From the NCBI GenBank assembly GCA_020633315.1, contig JACKDV010000001.1:620001-684000 (forward strand): DNA of 64,000 bases, given 5' to 3'. A program made the position numbers and the translations under genes. The notes beneath the pieces were generated by a model. That model was not told the origin of the DNA, searched no databases, and saw only the letters and a program-made list of their open reading frames with translations. The stretch comes from Myxococcales bacterium. GTDB taxonomy: Bacteria; Myxococcota_A; Polyangia; Nannocystales; Nannocystaceae. This document shows, piece by piece, positions 50,503 to 61,100 of this stretch. Every line of letters starts with the position of its first letter. The stretch's first letter is position 1.

Positions 50503-50706
50503 TCAGCCCATGGCGAACATGTCGCGGGCGAGCTCGAGGCGGCGGGCGAGCTCGTCGTCGAGGGGCTCGTCGCGGCCCATCTCGGCCAGCTCGGGCATGC
50601 GCAGGTGGAGCATCACCTTCACCAGCTGCATGCGCCCCTTGATCCCCGGGAAGAGGCTCTGAAGGGTCTTGACCCGGAGGGCAGCCGCGACCGTCACGGA
50701 TCCCAA
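50503..50706 (-). CDS. Small hypothetical protein
   Basis: A 67-residue, mainly helical protein (MQLVKVMLHLRMPELAEMGR, DDELARRLELARDMFAMG) downstream of and in the same direction as the TPR gene. No motif is recognised. The codon bias is compatible with a real gene, but it is short, so confidence is moderate. Confidence 0.5.
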   Translation of the reverse strand: MGSVTVAAALRVKTLQSLFPGIKGRMQLVKVMLHLRMPELAEMGRDEPLDDELARRLELARDMFAMG

Positions 50707-50830
50707 GCTAGCAGCCCGAAACGGGCTCCGGTATCAAGGAACCCTTTCGTGCGGGTCGTTTGGCGAAGCTCGAGCTGGGACGACGCGGCGGCGAAACGTG
50801 GTTTCGATCGCAGTATTTTCTCGAGTCGGA

Positions 50831-52219
50831 TCAGCTCGGCGCGCGGGAGCGTCGACGACGTCCTCGCTTGCGCTTGCCCTTGCCGGCGTCCTCGGCCTCG
50901 GGCTCCTCGGCCGAGGCCGCGGCGGGAGTGGGCATCATCGGACCGAGGGGCGGCAGGCCCAGGCGCTCGCGCGCGGGGTCGTCCATGCCCACGAAGGCCG
51001 CGAGCTCGTCGAGCACCGAGAAGCGCAGCTCCTGCTCGAAGTGCTCCGCGTCGCGGACGAAGCGGGCGAGGTTGCGCCGGTACACGGCCAGGCCGGTGAG
51101 CTGCGGCGGCTCGGAGTCGTCGAGGGGCGCATCGGGGTCGGCGTCGGGGGCCGGGCCGGGGCGCGCCGCCAGGGCGATCACGGGCACCCGCGGGTCCACG
51201 CCCTCCATCACCAGCTCGGGCGCCGGGGCATCGCGGACCATCACGGTCAGCGGCCGCCCGGTGTCCACCAGCGATCCGAGCGCGGGCTCGGGCGACTCCT
51301 TGAGGAGCTTGACCACGCGGCGGTGCACCAGCGCGAACGAGGGCACCCAGTCGGGGATCTCGAGCTCGTGGTCGAGCTCGAGGGTCTTGACCGCCGCCAC
51401 GCAGGCCTCGGGCATGCGACCCGCGCGATGATGGGCCTCGCTGGCGAGGTACCAGGCATCGGGCTCCCCGGGGTACCAGCGCAGCAGCTCCTCGAGGGTC
51501 TGGGTGGCCGCATCCACCTCGCCCAGGTCGAGGCGCACGCGGGCGAGGCGGAAGGCGAGCTGCAGGGCGCGGCCGATGCGATCGACCCGCTCCTCCTCGT
51601 CGAGGCCGTCGCCCTCCGCATCCAGGCACAGCAGCTCCCACGCCACCGTGTCGGGGCTGCTGGGATCCTCGCGGTCGACCTCCTCGAGGAGGTCCGGGCG
51701 CGCGCCCAGCCGCAGGGCGCTCATCACCACCGACTCCTCATCGAGGCTGGCCAGGCGCCGCTTGGCCTCGGTCGCCGCGTTTGCCGCGAGCTCGCACTCG
51801 GCCGCCACCAGGTGCACGTCGAGGGTCTCGAACGGCCCCAGGGTGTCGATCTCCAGGGCATCGGCGCAGTAGCGCAGGCCGCGGGCCGGGTCCTCCAGGT
51901 CGTAGAGGCACACCTGGGCCGCCGCGGTGTAGGGCTCGAGGTATTCGGGATCGAGCTCGATGGCCTTGTCGTAGTAGCGCAGGCTCTCGTCTGGGTCGCT
52001 CTCGGCCAGGGCCACCGCGCCCAGCAGGACCGCCGCATCGGGGTCGTTGGGCCGGGCCTCCTGGGCATGCTCGGCCGAGGTCCGCGCAGCTGCGGGGTCT
52101 CCGCGATCGAGCATGGCCCAGCCGCGATCGAGGTGAGCGGCGTAGCGGCTGGCCTCGCCGTATCCGAAATCCTCGGGCTCCTCCGCGTCGCGGCCCTTCA
52201 TCCGAACTTCATATAACAT
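50831..52219 (-). CDS. TPR-repeat protein
   Basis: A 462-residue protein whose N-terminal half is a TPR array (AAHLDRGWAMLDRGDPAAAR, AAVLLGAVALAESDPDESLR, with YDKAIELDPEYLEPYTAAAQ). The C-terminal half is less regular and includes HFEQELRFSVLDELAAFVGM, in which no catalytic HExxH is present. The tail is Lys/Arg-rich (GKGKRKRGRRRRSRAPS). The start may be the ATG at 52219 or 52201; an AT-rich TTATAT nearby may be promoter sequence. Divergent from the binding-protein-like gene. Confidence 0.8.
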   Translation of the reverse strand: MLYEVRMKGRDAEEPEDFGYGEASRYAAHLDRGWAMLDRGDPAAARTSAEHAQEARPNDPDAAVLLGAVALAESDPDESLRYYDKAIELDPEYLEPYTAAAQVCLYDLEDPARGLRYCADALEIDTLGPFETLDVHLVAAECELAANAATEAKRRLASLDEESVVMSALRLGARPDLLEEVDREDPSSPDTVAWELLCLDAEGDGLDEEERVDRIGRALQLAFRLARVRLDLGEVDAATQTLEELLRWYPGEPDAWYLASEAHHRAGRMPEACVAAVKTLELDHELEIPDWVPSFALVHRRVVKLLKESPEPALGSLVDTGRPLTVMVRDAPAPELVMEGVDPRVPVIALAARPGPAPDADPDAPLDDSEPPQLTGLAVYRRNLARFVRDAEHFEQELRFSVLDELAAFVGMDDPARERLGLPPLGPMMPTPAAASAEEPEAEDAGKGKRKRGRRRRSRAPS

Positions 52220-52263
52220 GCCCGGCGATCGGCGGGCCGCACCCGTCGGCGTCCCGAGGTTCC

Positions 52264-54009
52264 TTGCCCGTTCGCCCCCTGCTCCGCCCCGATTCGTCCG
52301 GCCTCGCTCGTCTGCGGGCGGGGCTCGTCCTCGTTGCTCTGGGGCTGTGCGGAGGCGGGGCCAAGTGCCAGGCGGGGCCCACCACCACGCCCCGTCCCGG
52401 CGAGCCCAGCGTGCTCGACGAGCGACCCCGCGATCCGCAGGTCCAGGCGGCCTGGGATCGGCTGCAGGCCGCCCGGGCGGAGGATCCCGGCAGTGACGAG
52501 GTGCGGGTGATCGCCGAGCAGATCCTGGCCGGGGATCCGCCGCTGTCCATGCGCCTGGCCGCGCTGCGGGCCAAGGCGGAGCATGCGTACCTCGCGGGGG
52601 CCGACCCCCTCGCGATCGCCACCGCGGAGGAGGGGCTGGCCCTGGTCACGGGAGGCCCCGAGCAGGATGCGCTGGTGCTGGTCGATCTGGCGCGGATCCG
52701 CCTGCGGGCGCTGGTCCGCGGCGGGGATCCATCGATCGCGCTCAGTGCGCTGGACGAGCCCCTGGTGCACGCCCGGGGCGGGCTGCCGCCGGTGGAGGAG
52801 CACGGCCTGCGGGCGGTGGGGCTGGATCGCAATGGAGACCTGGCCGGCGCCCTGGTGGAGCTGGCCGCGTGGCGGGAGCTGCTGCCCGATGGCGATCCCA
52901 CCGCGCTGTGGGTGGAGCAGCGGATCGCGCTGCTGGGCGAGGGCCTGGCGCCCGACGGGCTGGCCGCGCTGGTGACCCGCATGCCGCCGTCGGCCGGCCG
53001 GGCCTGCCTGGCCGCGCGCCAGGGGGAGCCGGTGGCCCCTGGGCTGCCGCCCTGGGTGGCGAGCTGCGCCTCTGCCTCGGGGGGCATCGGGATCCTGCTG
53101 CCCCGCACGGGGCCGCTGTCGGCCTTCGCCGACGAGCACCTCGCGGCGGCCTTGGCCACGGTGGAGGTGGTCACGGTGGACGGCCCAGCCCCGGCGCTGA
53201 TGTGGAAGGACGCGGGATCGTCGACCAAGTCGGCGCTGAGCGGTGCCCGCTCGCTGCTCGCGGAGGGCGCGCGGGTGCTGGTGGGTCCCATCGGGGCCAA
53301 GAGCGTCAAGGCGGTGGCCGACGACGTGGGCGGACGGGCCGCGGTGGTGGTCCCGGGGGAGGGCAGCGGCTCGGCCTCCGGGGTGGCGGCCAGCCTCGAG
53401 CGCCGCATCGCGGTGCTGGTGGGCGTGGCCGAGGCCACCAAGCGCGAGCGCCTGGTCGTGCTGGCCCCCGACAACGCCTACGGGCGCCGGGCGATCGCGG
53501 CGGTGGAGGCCAAGGCCAAGGGCACCGGCATGGAGCTGGTCGTCCGCACCTATCCGCCGGCCACCACCAGCTTCGCGCCCCACGTGAACCCCGTGATGGC
53601 CGCGCTGCGGGGGGAGTCGGCAGTGTTGGTGCCCGACACCTTCACCCGCGCCGAGCTGGTGATCCGCCAGCTCGCCCGGGCCGGGCGCATGCCGGCCCGC
53701 GAGGACGTCCCCGGGGTGATGGTGCTGACCACGGCCGAGGGCGTGGATCCCGAGCCGCTGGCGCGAGCGCGCGACGTGCTCGACGGGGTCTGGGTGGTCC
53801 CCGCGGCGGCCCGCGGCCCCGAGGTCGCGCCCTTCGAGGATGCCTATGCCCGCCTGCAGGGCGAGGCCCCCGGGGACCAGGCGCTGCTGGTGTTCCTGGC
53901 CCTGCAGCAGGCGATCACCGGCCATCCCGGGCCGGGGGCGGGCAAGGCCACGCTCACCCGCGTGAAGGGAGGAGCGCTGGTTGTCCAGTCGTCGCCGGGC
54001 AAGGGCTAG
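52264..54009 (+). CDS. Exported periplasmic-binding-like protein (LpoA/LivJ-like)
   Basis: About 581 residues. An export signal (LRAGLVLVALGLCGGGAKC) ends in Cys residues that may serve as a lipobox. A helical region follows, then from about 280 a type I periplasmic-binding fold (GIGILLPRTGPLSAFADEHL, ARVLVGPIGAKSVKAVADDV, RLVVLAPDNAYGRRAI) as in LivJ and in LpoA, the activator of penicillin-binding proteins. LpoA has the same helical-plus-binding layout, so a cell-wall role is possible. The start is uncertain: no ATG fits, so a TTG at 52264 is assumed. The next gene, spoU, follows closely. Confidence 0.75.
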   Translation: MPVRPLLRPDSSGLARLRAGLVLVALGLCGGGAKCQAGPTTTPRPGEPSVLDERPRDPQVQAAWDRLQAARAEDPGSDEVRVIAEQILAGDPPLSMRLAALRAKAEHAYLAGADPLAIATAEEGLALVTGGPEQDALVLVDLARIRLRALVRGGDPSIALSALDEPLVHARGGLPPVEEHGLRAVGLDRNGDLAGALVELAAWRELLPDGDPTALWVEQRIALLGEGLAPDGLAALVTRMPPSAGRACLAARQGEPVAPGLPPWVASCASASGGIGILLPRTGPLSAFADEHLAAALATVEVVTVDGPAPALMWKDAGSSTKSALSGARSLLAEGARVLVGPIGAKSVKAVADDVGGRAAVVVPGEGSGSASGVAASLERRIAVLVGVAEATKRERLVVLAPDNAYGRRAIAAVEAKAKGTGMELVVRTYPPATTSFAPHVNPVMAALRGESAVLVPDTFTRAELVIRQLARAGRMPAREDVPGVMVLTTAEGVDPEPLARARDVLDGVWVVPAAARGPEVAPFEDAYARLQGEAPGDQALLVFLALQQAITGHPGPGAGKATLTRVKGGALVVQSSPGKG

Positions 54010-54034
54010 CCGGGGTCCCGTCCCGCGGGGGAGC

Positions 54035-54862
54035 GTGGCGTCGCCGGGCCTGGCCAAGGACACGGGCGATGGGCCGCACCTGGTGCCCGGCCCCCGCGCG
54101 GTGGTCGAGCTGCTGCGCCATGCCCCGGCCCGCGTGCGCTCGGTGTGGCTCGACCGGCGTCGCGAGGACGGCGAGCTGCACGAGCTGGCCCGTGCGGCCG
54201 GCGTGGAGGTGGAGCTCGTCGACGGGGCCACGCTCGCCCAGCGAGCGCCGCAGATCGACTGCCAGGGGGTGCTGGCCCGCGCGCGCGCCCCCGTGTGGCA
54301 GGACCTCGAGGACCTCGTCGACGCCATGCTGTCGGCCCCACCCGAGGACGGCCGCCGCCTGCTGGTGGCCCTCGACGGCGTGCAGGACCCGCAGAACCTC
54401 GGCGCGATCATGCGCACCTGCGAGTTCTTCGGCGCCTTCGGGCTGGTCTGGCCCCGCGATCGCGCGGTGGGGGTGACCCCGGCCGTGGTCCGGGCCTCGG
54501 CCGGGGCCAGCGAGCGCCTCGCGCTGTCGCGGGTGGTCAACCTGGCGCGGGCCCTCGAGACCTGTCGAGACCGCGGCGTGTGGGTGCTGGGCACCGTGGC
54601 CGAGGGCGGCGAGTCGCTGCCCCGGCTGCTCGCCGAGGACCGTCTGCCCGATCCGCTGGTGGTCGTGATGGGCGGTGAGCACGGGGGTCTACGCCGGCTC
54701 ACCCGGGCTCGATGTGACCTGCTCGCGACCATCGTGGGTCGCGGTGGTGTCGCGTCGCTCAACGTGTCGGCTGCGACCGCGGCCACCCTCGCGCTCCTGC
54801 GAGCCGAGGCCCCGGGGGAGGGCAGGGACGGGTCCCTGGGGACCCGTGCCGAGGCCGATTGA
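54035..54862 (+). CDS. SpoU-family RNA 2'-O-methyltransferase (RlmB-like)
   Basis: About 275 residues. The N-terminal substrate part has GPRAVVELLRHAPARVRSVW. The SPOUT catalytic domain holds the three family motifs: LDGVQDPQNLGAIMRTCEFF (motif 1, NxGAxxR), PLVVVMGGEHGGL (motif 2) and SLNVSAATAATLALL (motif 3). RlmB methylates G2251 of 23S rRNA; the match is good but TrmH-like relatives cannot be excluded. The GTG at 54035 with GGGGGAG upstream is preferred over a TTG at 53981 that would overlap the previous gene. Confidence 0.92.
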   Translation: MASPGLAKDTGDGPHLVPGPRAVVELLRHAPARVRSVWLDRRREDGELHELARAAGVEVELVDGATLAQRAPQIDCQGVLARARAPVWQDLEDLVDAMLSAPPEDGRRLLVALDGVQDPQNLGAIMRTCEFFGAFGLVWPRDRAVGVTPAVVRASAGASERLALSRVVNLARALETCRDRGVWVLGTVAEGGESLPRLLAEDRLPDPLVVVMGGEHGGLRRLTRARCDLLATIVGRGGVASLNVSAATAATLALLRAEAPGEGRDGSLGTRAEAD

Positions 54863-55109
54863 ACCGGCCTTTGCACCAACGTAACCTTGCGGCTCCGATC
54901 GCCAGGGGTGGTCGTCGACCGGGGCCCGAGAACGGGTCGCGACGAGGCCAACGCGATGCTCGCGAGCGCGGCCCGCCGCGTCCCCACGGATCGGCTCGCC
55001 CTCGCTTCCCGCTCCTCGGTCCTCCGCCGGTCCCCGCCCCCCGGGCGAAGGGGCTGCCCTCGCTTCGCTCCCGTCCCTCCACGCTCCACCTGCCGCTCCG
55101 AGACCCGAC

Positions 55110-58100
55110 ATGGCCGATCTCCGCTCCGCACTGTTCGACCACCTCAACGCCGGCGACGACGAGACCCGCGAGGCGTTGGTCGCCGCGCTCGATGGCATCG
55201 ATCTGGCCGCCGCGCGCCTCGAGGCCAAGAACGATCCCGCCTCGGTGGACGCGACCGCCAAGGTCCTCGGCCGCCTGATCGTCGACGATGCGCCGCAGAC
55301 CGAGCTGGTCGACGCGGCCAAGGCCCTGGCCCAGCGAGCGCCCCGCGACGGGGGCGGCAACGCGGTGGCCCTGCTCGCCGGCACCGTGATCTGGCGGCAC
55401 ACCCAGGACGCCAAGAAGGCCGAGCCCTACTTCCGCCGGGTGCGACGCAGCGAGCCGGGCGACGCGCAGGTGCTCGCGTTCTACCGGGCGCTGTTCGCCG
55501 ACGAGGCCTCGGCCACCCAGCTCATGCAGGTGCTCATGCAGGCGCAGCGCGGGGCCAGCGATCCCGAGCAGCGCTTCGCCCTCGCGCAGGAGCGGGCGGC
55601 CCTCGCCGAGGAGCGCCTGGGCAGCGCCGATCGGGCGATCGAGGTGTGGCGCTCGGTGATGCGCGAGGACGGCTACGACCGCCGCGCCTCCGAGGCGCTC
55701 GAGCGGCTGTATCGCGACGCGGGCAAGTGGACCGCGCTGGTCGACCTGCTCAAGGAGGAGCTCGATCGCATCGAGGGCGGCGAGGAGGCCAACGAGGCCC
55801 GCATCGCCAAGCTGCTCGAGATCGCCGAGCTGTACCGCGATCGCCTCAACCTCGACACGATGGCGCTGGCCACCCTGCAGCGCATCCTCGACATCGATCC
55901 CCGCCACGAGCCCAGCCTGCAGGCGCTGGCCGACACCTACGCCACCGCCGGGCGCTTCAACGATCTGCTGGGGGTGTACTCGCGCCGCATCGACGCCGCG
56001 CGGGCGGCCGGCGACGCCGAGCGCCAGCGCGAGCTGCTGCTCAAGGTGGCCGAGATCTGGCTCGAGAAGCTCGGCAACCCGCAGCGCGCCCTCGAGCCGC
56101 TGGGGCAGGTGCTCGAGCTGTCGCCGGGCGACGAGGGAGCCCGGGTGCTGCTCGCCCGGATCCACGAGCAGCGCCGCGACTGGCGGGCCCTCATCGCGCT
56201 GCGTCGCGAGGAGCTGGCCGAGCGCAGCGGCGAGGAGGCCCTGGCCCTGCGCATCGAGCTGGCCCGGCTGGCCGAGGAGCGCCTGGGCGATCGTCGCGAG
56301 GCGATCGCGGCGTGGAACGAGGTGCTGCTGCACCACGGCGACGACCCCACCGCGCTCGATGCCCTGGCTCGCCTGTACGAGCGAGAGTCGCGGTGGGCCA
56401 GCGCCGCCGAGATCCTCCACCGCCGCCTGGCCTACGTGGACCGCGAGTTCGCGATCCGCATCCTGGCCCACCTGGGTCACCTGTACTCCGATCGCCTGCA
56501 GAGCCGCGAGGACGCGAGCGCGGCCTGGGCGGAGCTGCTGCGGCTGTCGCCGGGGCACGACAAGGCCACCCGTCGCCTGCGCGACGCCTACGTGGCGGCC
56601 GGGCGCTGGGACGAGCTGACCGCGCTGTACGAGTCGCAGGGGCGGCTGTCCGACGTGGTCGAGGTGCTGCACAGCGCCGCCGATCGCATCGGAGACATCG
56701 AGGAGCGCGTGGCCCTGTACCGTCGCGTGGCCGCGCTGTGTCAGGAGCGGCTGGGCCAGCCCGAGCGCGCCCTCAAGGCCCTCGAGCGCACCCTGGCCAT
56801 CCAGCCCGACAACCTCGCGGTGGCCCGCGAGCTGCTGCCCATCTACCGCGAGCAGAAGAACTGGGCGCGGCTGATGAACACCTACCAGGTGCTGCTGCGG
56901 GCGGCGCAGGGCGACGACGAGCGCCTCGAGCTCATCGCGGCCATGCAGCAGGTGGCCGAGCACAACCTCAGCTCGCCCACGCTCACCCTGCACTGGGCGG
57001 CCGAGGCCTACCGCATCCGCCCCGGCGACGAGGCGCTGCGCGCCGCCCTCGAGCTCGCGGCCGAGAAGGCCGACGGCTGGGACGAGCTCACCACGATCTT
57101 CGAGGAGCGCATCGCGGCCGAGGGGGTGGGGGACGCCGAGCGCCTCACCCTGCTCGACAAGCTCGCGGTGATCGCCCGCGACAAGCTGTTCAAGCCCGAC
57201 GACGCCCAGCGCTACTTCCGGCGGATCATCGACCTCGACCCCACCAACTCCGGGGCCATGGCGGCGCTCGAGAGCATCTACTCGGCCACCCGCCGCTGGG
57301 ACGACCTCAGCGAGGTCTACCGCCGGCGGCTCGAGGTCACCGAGGATCCCGACGCCCGCCTGGGCACCCTGCGGCGCCTGGCCAGCATCCTCGAGCAGCA
57401 CCTGGGCGACCTCGACGGCGCCACCGAGACCTACCGCCGGATCCTCGAGCAGGCCCCCGAGGACGACCCCTCGCTGGAGAGCCTGGCCCGGATCCACCGC
57501 AACCGCGGGCAGTGGCCCGAGCTGGCCGAGATCCTCGAGCGCCAGCTCGCCCGCGCCCAGACCGAGACCGCCCGCGTGCGCCTGATGTTCGAGCTCGCCC
57601 AGATCCGGGCGGTGCGCCTGCAGCAGTCGATGCCCGCGGTCGAGGGCTTCCTCGCCGTGCTCGAGCTCGAGCCGGGCCACCGCGACGCGGTGCAGGCCCT
57701 CGAGGATCTGCGCCAGGCCGACCCCGGGGTGAGCCTGCCGGTGAGCCGCGGCCTGCTGCCCTACTACCGCCGCGTGGAGGATCGCCAGCGCGAGGCCGAG
57801 GCGATGGAGGTGATCATCGCGGCCGAGCAGGACCCGGTCGTCCGCAAGCAGCTGCTCGAGCAGCTCGCCGCGATCTACGAGCGCATGGAGGAGCGGCGGG
57901 CCGACTCGCTGCGGATCCGCGTGGAGCTGTTCCTGGCCGATCCCAGCCACTGGCAGGGTCGCCAGACCCTGCAGCGCCTGGGCGCCGAGCTGCAGCGCAT
58001 GGTCGACGTGTCGGAGGCCTACGAGTCCGCGCTGCGCTCGATGGCGCAGCAGGCCGAGCAGGCCGAGGCCGAGGGCCGCACCCTGCCGCGCGAGCTGGCC

Positions 58101-61100
58101 ACCCTGCGGCGCGACCTGCTGCTCGAGCACGCCGCGATGCTGCGCGACGCCCTGGCCCGCCCCCACGACGCCGAGCGGGCCTACGCGATCGTGCTCGAGC
58201 AGGACGAGACCCACCAGGGCGCCTACGAGGCCCTCGAGGCGCTGCTGCGCGGGCGCGAGGCCAGCTCCGAGCTGGTGGCCCTGTACCGGCGCCGGGTCGA
58301 CGTGACCTTCAACCAGCGGGAGCAGAAGGAGCTGCTGTCGCGGATGACCGAGATCTCCCGCCACGTGCTGGGCGATCGGGCCGCGGCCATCGCCACCGCC
58401 GAGGAATTGCTCGACCTCATCCCCGACGATCTGCCCACCATCGAGCTGCTCGCCGACCTCTACGGCGAGGGAGAGGAGCCCTCCGATCGCGAGAGCCTCG
58501 AGGAGATCCTGGGGCGCTGGGCCGAGCTCACCTCCGACGCCTCGCTGCGCCGCCGCCTCATGGTGCGCCGCGCCGCGCTGCGCATGCAGTTCCTGGGCGA
58601 TGCCTTCGGCGCGGTCGACCTGCTCGGCCAGGTGCTGGGCGAGGATCCCGACGACGCCCAGGCCCGCCACCTGCTCGAGGAATTGCTCGACATCTCCGAG
58701 GTGCAGCTCCCGGCCTGCGCCCTGCTCGAGCCCATCTATCAGCGCCTGGGCGATCACGAGGGGCGCATCCGCATCCTGCACGTGCGGCGGGCCCACGCCG
58801 AGGAGATCGGCTCGGTCGACGAGGCGGTCACCCATCTCATCGAGATCGCCCGCCTGCGCGAGCAGGAGCAGGACGATCCGTCCTCGGCCTTCGGCTCCAT
58901 GCGCGAGGCCTTCGGGATGGACGTGCGTCGCCGCGACACCCGGGAGCAGGTGGAGCGCCTGGGCCTGGCCCTGCGGCGCCCGGCCGACCTGGTCGAGGTG
59001 TGGCGCGGCGCCCTGGCCAGCGACTCCCTCGATCGCGCGCTGCAGATCGACTTCACCCACCGCATCGCGGTGCTGCTCGACGAGCACCTGCACGACCAGG
59101 AGGCGGCGCGCCACGCCTACGGCGAGCTGCTCGCCCTCGACCCGCCCGACGCCACCCTGGCCCATCGCGCGGTGGAGGCCCTGTGCCGCCTGCACCTCGA
59201 GGCCGGCGACGGCGTGGCGCTCATCGAGGCCAAGCGGGCGCTGCTGCGCTTCGTGGACTCCGACGTGGAGCAGGTGCGCATCCGCCTGCAGATCGCCGGG
59301 ATCCAGGAGGAGCTCGGCGACCGAGTGGGCGCCGCGCTCACCTACAGCGAGGTGCTCGACATGGCGCCCGACGATCGCCGCAGCCTCGAGGCCCTCGAGC
59401 GCCTGTTCCAGGAGGAGGGCGAGTGGGAGCGGCTGTGCGAGGTGCTCGAGCACCGCATCGGCGTGACCACCGAGTCGCGGCTGCGCGCCCCCATCTGGCG
59501 GCAGATCGGCGAGATCCAGCGCGACCACCTCTCCGACGCCCACCGGGCGATCTCGGCGTTCCAGTCGGTGCTCGACCTCAAGGTGGGCCGCGAGGACACT
59601 GCCTATGCGCTGTCGAGCCTGGTCGAGCTCAACCAGCAGCTCGAGCGCTGGCCCGACGTGGAGGACGGCCTGCGGCGGCTCACCGCGCTCGCCGACAACG
59701 ACGGCGATCGCGTGCAGCTGCTGGCCCGCACCGCCGACGTGGTCGGCCAGCGGCTGGGCCGGGGCGAGGACGCCCTCGAGCTGCTCAAGCGGGTGCTCGA
59801 CCTGGCGCCCACCGACGAGCGCGCCCGCGAGGCGGTGGAGCAGTACCTCGACGACGACGACACCCGGGACCGCGCCATGCGGATCCTGATGCCGATCTAC
59901 GAGGGCGAGCAGAACTGGCCCGCGCTGCTGCGGCTCGAGGAGCTGCAGGCCCGCAAGCAGCCCTCGGGGCGGCGGCGGCTGCAGGCCCTGCTGCGCGTGG
60001 CCACCACCCAGGAGGAGCGCATCGGCGATCCCGAGCGCGCGTTCGGGGTGCTGTGCGAGGCGATGGCCGAGGCCGCCGATCAGCCCGAGCTCTCCGAGAT
60101 CCTCGACAAGGTGGAGCGCCTGGGCGCCGAGGATGCGCGCGCCGAGGCCCTGCTGAGCGCCTACGGCCAGACCGTGGATCACATCCTCGACTCCGACCTG
60201 CAGCAGCGGGTGCTGCGGGCGATGGGCGAGGTGGCGCTGCACCGCCTCGAGCAGCTCGACGCGGCCCGCGGCGCCTACGAGCGGGTGCTCGAGCTGGCCC
60301 CGGGCGACGCGGGAGCCACCGGGGCGCTCGAGAGCATCTACCTGCGCCAGGAGGACTACGAGCCGCTGGCCCAGCTGCTGGTGGCCCAGGCCGATCGCGC
60401 CGAGGAGGGCGAGCCCCGCGACGAGCTGCTGCTGCGCGCGGCGGAGCTGTACCGGATCAACCTGGAGCGTCCCGAGGACGCGATCCGGCTGTACGAGCGC
60501 CTGTCGAGCCCCGCGCTCGAGCGCCCCGACGTGCAGGAGGTGCTCGAGCCCCTGTACGAGGCCACCGGTCGCTACCGCGAGCTGGCGGCCCACCTCAACC
60601 GCAAGCTCGGGCGCCTGCAGGGCCACGACGCGGTCGACACCCACCTGCGGCTGGGGCGGCTGTACGGCGAGAAGCTCGACGATCCCGAGGAGGGCATCCG
60701 CCACCTGAGCACCGCGCTGCGCCTCGATCCCGATCACGCGGTGGGCACCGAGGAGCTCGGTCGCTACCTCGAGGATCCCACCATGCGCGGGCGCGTGGCC
60801 GAGATGCTCGAGCCCGTGTTCGCGGCCGTGGCCGACTGGAGCCGCCTCATCCAGATCCAGGAGATCCGCCTGCAGGAGGCGGGCGACGAGCACGAGCGCA
60901 TGCGCCTGCTGCTGCGCATCGCCCAGATCGAGGAGGAGCAGCTCGAGGACCTCGACAAGGCCTTCGAGAGCTACACGCGGCTGTTCAAGGAGCAGCCCCG
61001 CGAGCGACGGGTACGCGACCAGCTCGCGCGCCTCGCCGGCGTGCTCAGCCGGGTGGACCTCTACGCCGAGGCGCTCACCGAGTACGTCAGCGGCGAGGGA